Of a DNA stretch of 64,000 bases, positions 63,014 to 64,000 are shown one piece after another; position 1 is the stretch's first letter; each line of letters starts with the position of its first letter. The notes beneath the pieces were generated by a model. It did no database searches. It had not been told where the DNA came from and saw nothing but the letters and a program-made list of their open reading frames with translations. The DNA comes from Erwinia mallotivora (GTDB lineage: Bacteria; Pseudomonadota; Gammaproteobacteria; Enterobacterales; Enterobacteriaceae): contig NZ_JFHN01000025.1 of the NCBI RefSeq assembly GCF_000590885.1, forward strand, positions 44,605 through 108,604, given 5' to 3'. Both the position numbers and the translations under genes were made by a program.

Positions 63014-64000
63014 TTATCTGGCTCTGGGCCCCTGAAACCAGGTGGATTCTGCGGTGCGGTCCTCCGCAGAAATGCGATCAGCAAAGTCAGAACCGCTGTC
63101 CGGTTTTTTCGCCAGTGCCACAAATGCCTGTTGCAGTTCATTACTCTCCAGCTCGGCAGCTTTCGCATCGGTATGCTTTTTAACGTATGCCCCCCGGTCT
63201 ATGCTATTTCTGCGATTGAAAACATCCACAGTATTCCAGGTGGTGTAAATTCGCTGGCCAGATGAATCAACCGCTTTGGAAGACGGGTTAGTGGATATCG
63301 CGAGATCCTCATTCGCAGGCTGGTTCCCGACGACGTTGGCACTCAATCCGGCATCAATGTTTATCGGGTCAGCTGGCAACTCATCCGTCAACCGGCTGGT
63401 TTCCTGTTGCGCAGAGGGTTTAACGCTCTGGTTCGCAGCACCTTTTCTGGTGGCCTCTTGCTGCTCCGTGAATAAAGCGATTTTCTCAGCAACAGATGAC
63501 CCGGAGGGCTTCAACGAGGGCTGGCGTTCTTCCGTCTGCCCGTCACCGTTTAAACGCGGGGTTGCCTCATTTTCAGCAGACGGCTGCCTTTTTGCAGCAT
63601 TACGACGTGCGATCTCCTGCTGGAGCTCATTTAACAGATTGTTTTTGCCTTCAGGGGCAGAAACCGGGCCCCCTTTCGCCACCGGCTGGCGTTCTTCCGC
63701 CTGCCCGTCACCGTTTAAACGCGTAGTTGGCTCATTTTCAGCAGACGGCTGCCTTTTTGCAGCATTACGACGTTCAACTGCCTGCCTGATCTCAGCTGCC
63801 AGATTGCTTTCGCCTTTAACTGAAGAATCTGTGGCACCTTTCGCCAGCGGCTGGTGCTCTTCCGCCTGCCCCTCACCGTTTAAACGCGGGGTTGCCTCAT
63901 TTTCAGCAGACGGCTGCCTTTTCGCAGCATTACGACGTTCAACTGCCTGCCTGATCTCAGCTGCCAGATTGCTTTCGCCTTTAACTGAAGAATCTGTGGC
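63014..64000 (-). CDS. Repeat-containing putative T3SS effector, 5' end beyond the window
   Basis: Frame open from the right edge to the stop at 63014, 328 residues visible. Near-identical units of 55 residues: SNLAAEIRQAVERRNAAKRQ, then PSAENEATPRLNGEGQAEEH-type linker, repeated twice, and a third diverged unit with LLNELQQEIARRNAAKRQ. A unique tail follows (TTWNTVDVFNRRNSIDRGAY ... WFQGPRAR). Hydrophilic, rich in Ala, Glu, Gln and Asn, no membrane segment. Position upstream of an IacP-like gene recalls sipA-iacP. The amphipathic helix of each unit loosely resembles WH2-type actin-binding motifs; that is speculative. Not identified by family. Confidence 0.6.
   Translation of the reverse strand, partial: ATDSSVKGESNLAAEIRQAVERRNAAKRQPSAENEATPRLNGEGQAEEHQPLAKGATDSSVKGESNLAAEIRQAVERRNAAKRQPSAENEPTTRLNGDGQAEERQPVAKGGPVSAPEGKNNLLNELQQEIARRNAAKRQPSAENEATPRLNGDGQTEERQPSLKPSGSSVAEKIALFTEQQEATRKGAANQSVKPSAQQETSRLTDELPADPINIDAGLSANVVGNQPANEDLAISTNPSSKAVDSSGQRIYTTWNTVDVFNRRNSIDRGAYVKKHTDAKAAELESNELQQAFVALAKKPDSGSDFADRISAEDRTAESTWFQGPRAR
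63515..64000 (-). repeat. 165-bp in-frame tandem repeats
   Basis: Period 165 bp, shown by the conserved block at 63521, 63686 and 63851 (CTGG[CT]G[CT]TCTTCCG...). The two right-hand copies are nearly identical; the left copy has diverged in the helix segment. The array continues past 64000. Exactly 55 codons, so copy-number change keeps the frame. Confidence 0.85.

Noticed and set aside
1..64000. tRNA or rRNA genes, integrase or attachment sites
   Set aside because: I saw no tRNA cloverleaf-like segment, no rRNA sequence and no integrase gene, so no classical tRNA-linked genomic island boundary can be placed in this window.

Overview
The window looks like chromosome of an enterobacterium, most likely an Erwinia/Pantoea-type plant or insect associate. 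This is inferred from gene content: YhjE, MntP, AdhP, MgtA and KduD proteins of enterobacterial type, a VirK-family protein, an oligogalacturonide-use operon, type VI secretion (T6SS) genes and, at the right edge, what looks like a type III secretion (T3SS) effector locus. Metabolic blocks are GC-rich. Accessory blocks (1-16.7 kb, 43-49 kb, 62-63 kb) are visibly more AT-rich.

1-16.3 kb: a chaperone-usher fimbrial operon (pilin, chaperone, usher running off the left edge) abuts an incomplete T6SS locus: clpV on the minus strand and tssF-tssG-tssA-[fimbrial adhesin]-[GlcNAc-transferase-like protein]-tssL-OmpA-domain protein-DcrB/Eag-like chaperone on the plus strand. The adhesin that would cap the fimbria sits inside the T6SS operon. 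No tssB, tssC, tssE, tssJ, tssK, tssM or vgrG is present here. A LuxR-type regulator closes the block.

16.7-36 kb: two divergent blocks devoted to importing and breaking down peptides containing D-amino acids. Block one has a LysR regulator, an M19 dipeptidase, a five-gene peptide ABC transporter and an S12 D-aminopeptidase. Block two has a DgcN/DgcA D-glutamate pair, a fused double ABC ATPase, a binding protein, two permeases, an S58 aminopeptidase and an M55 DppA-type D-aminopeptidase. A higBA toxin-antitoxin module and a decayed antitoxin gene lie between them.

36-43 kb: a secreted alpha/beta hydrolase, AdhP, then an operon for unsaturated uronates (GPH symporter, GH88/105 hydrolase, KduD, RpiB-like isomerase that may do the KduI step).

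43-49 kb: small secreted proteins, a broken acetyltransferase, an IS3-type transposase remnant, then hcp, a zinc amidase and a probable periplasmic immunity protein: an unlinked T6SS effector unit. A VirK-like gene and a 13-copy heptanucleotide repeat follow.

48.5-62 kb: metal homeostasis (mntP with a probable MntR site; mgtA with a candidate leader peptide and a 30-residue downstream membrane protein), an alpha/beta hydrolase, an RND efflux operon ending in an AI-2E-family gene, yhjE and a DUF1440 protein. 62.7-64 kb: an IacP-like acyl carrier protein downstream of a large protein with 55-residue repeats that runs off the right edge.
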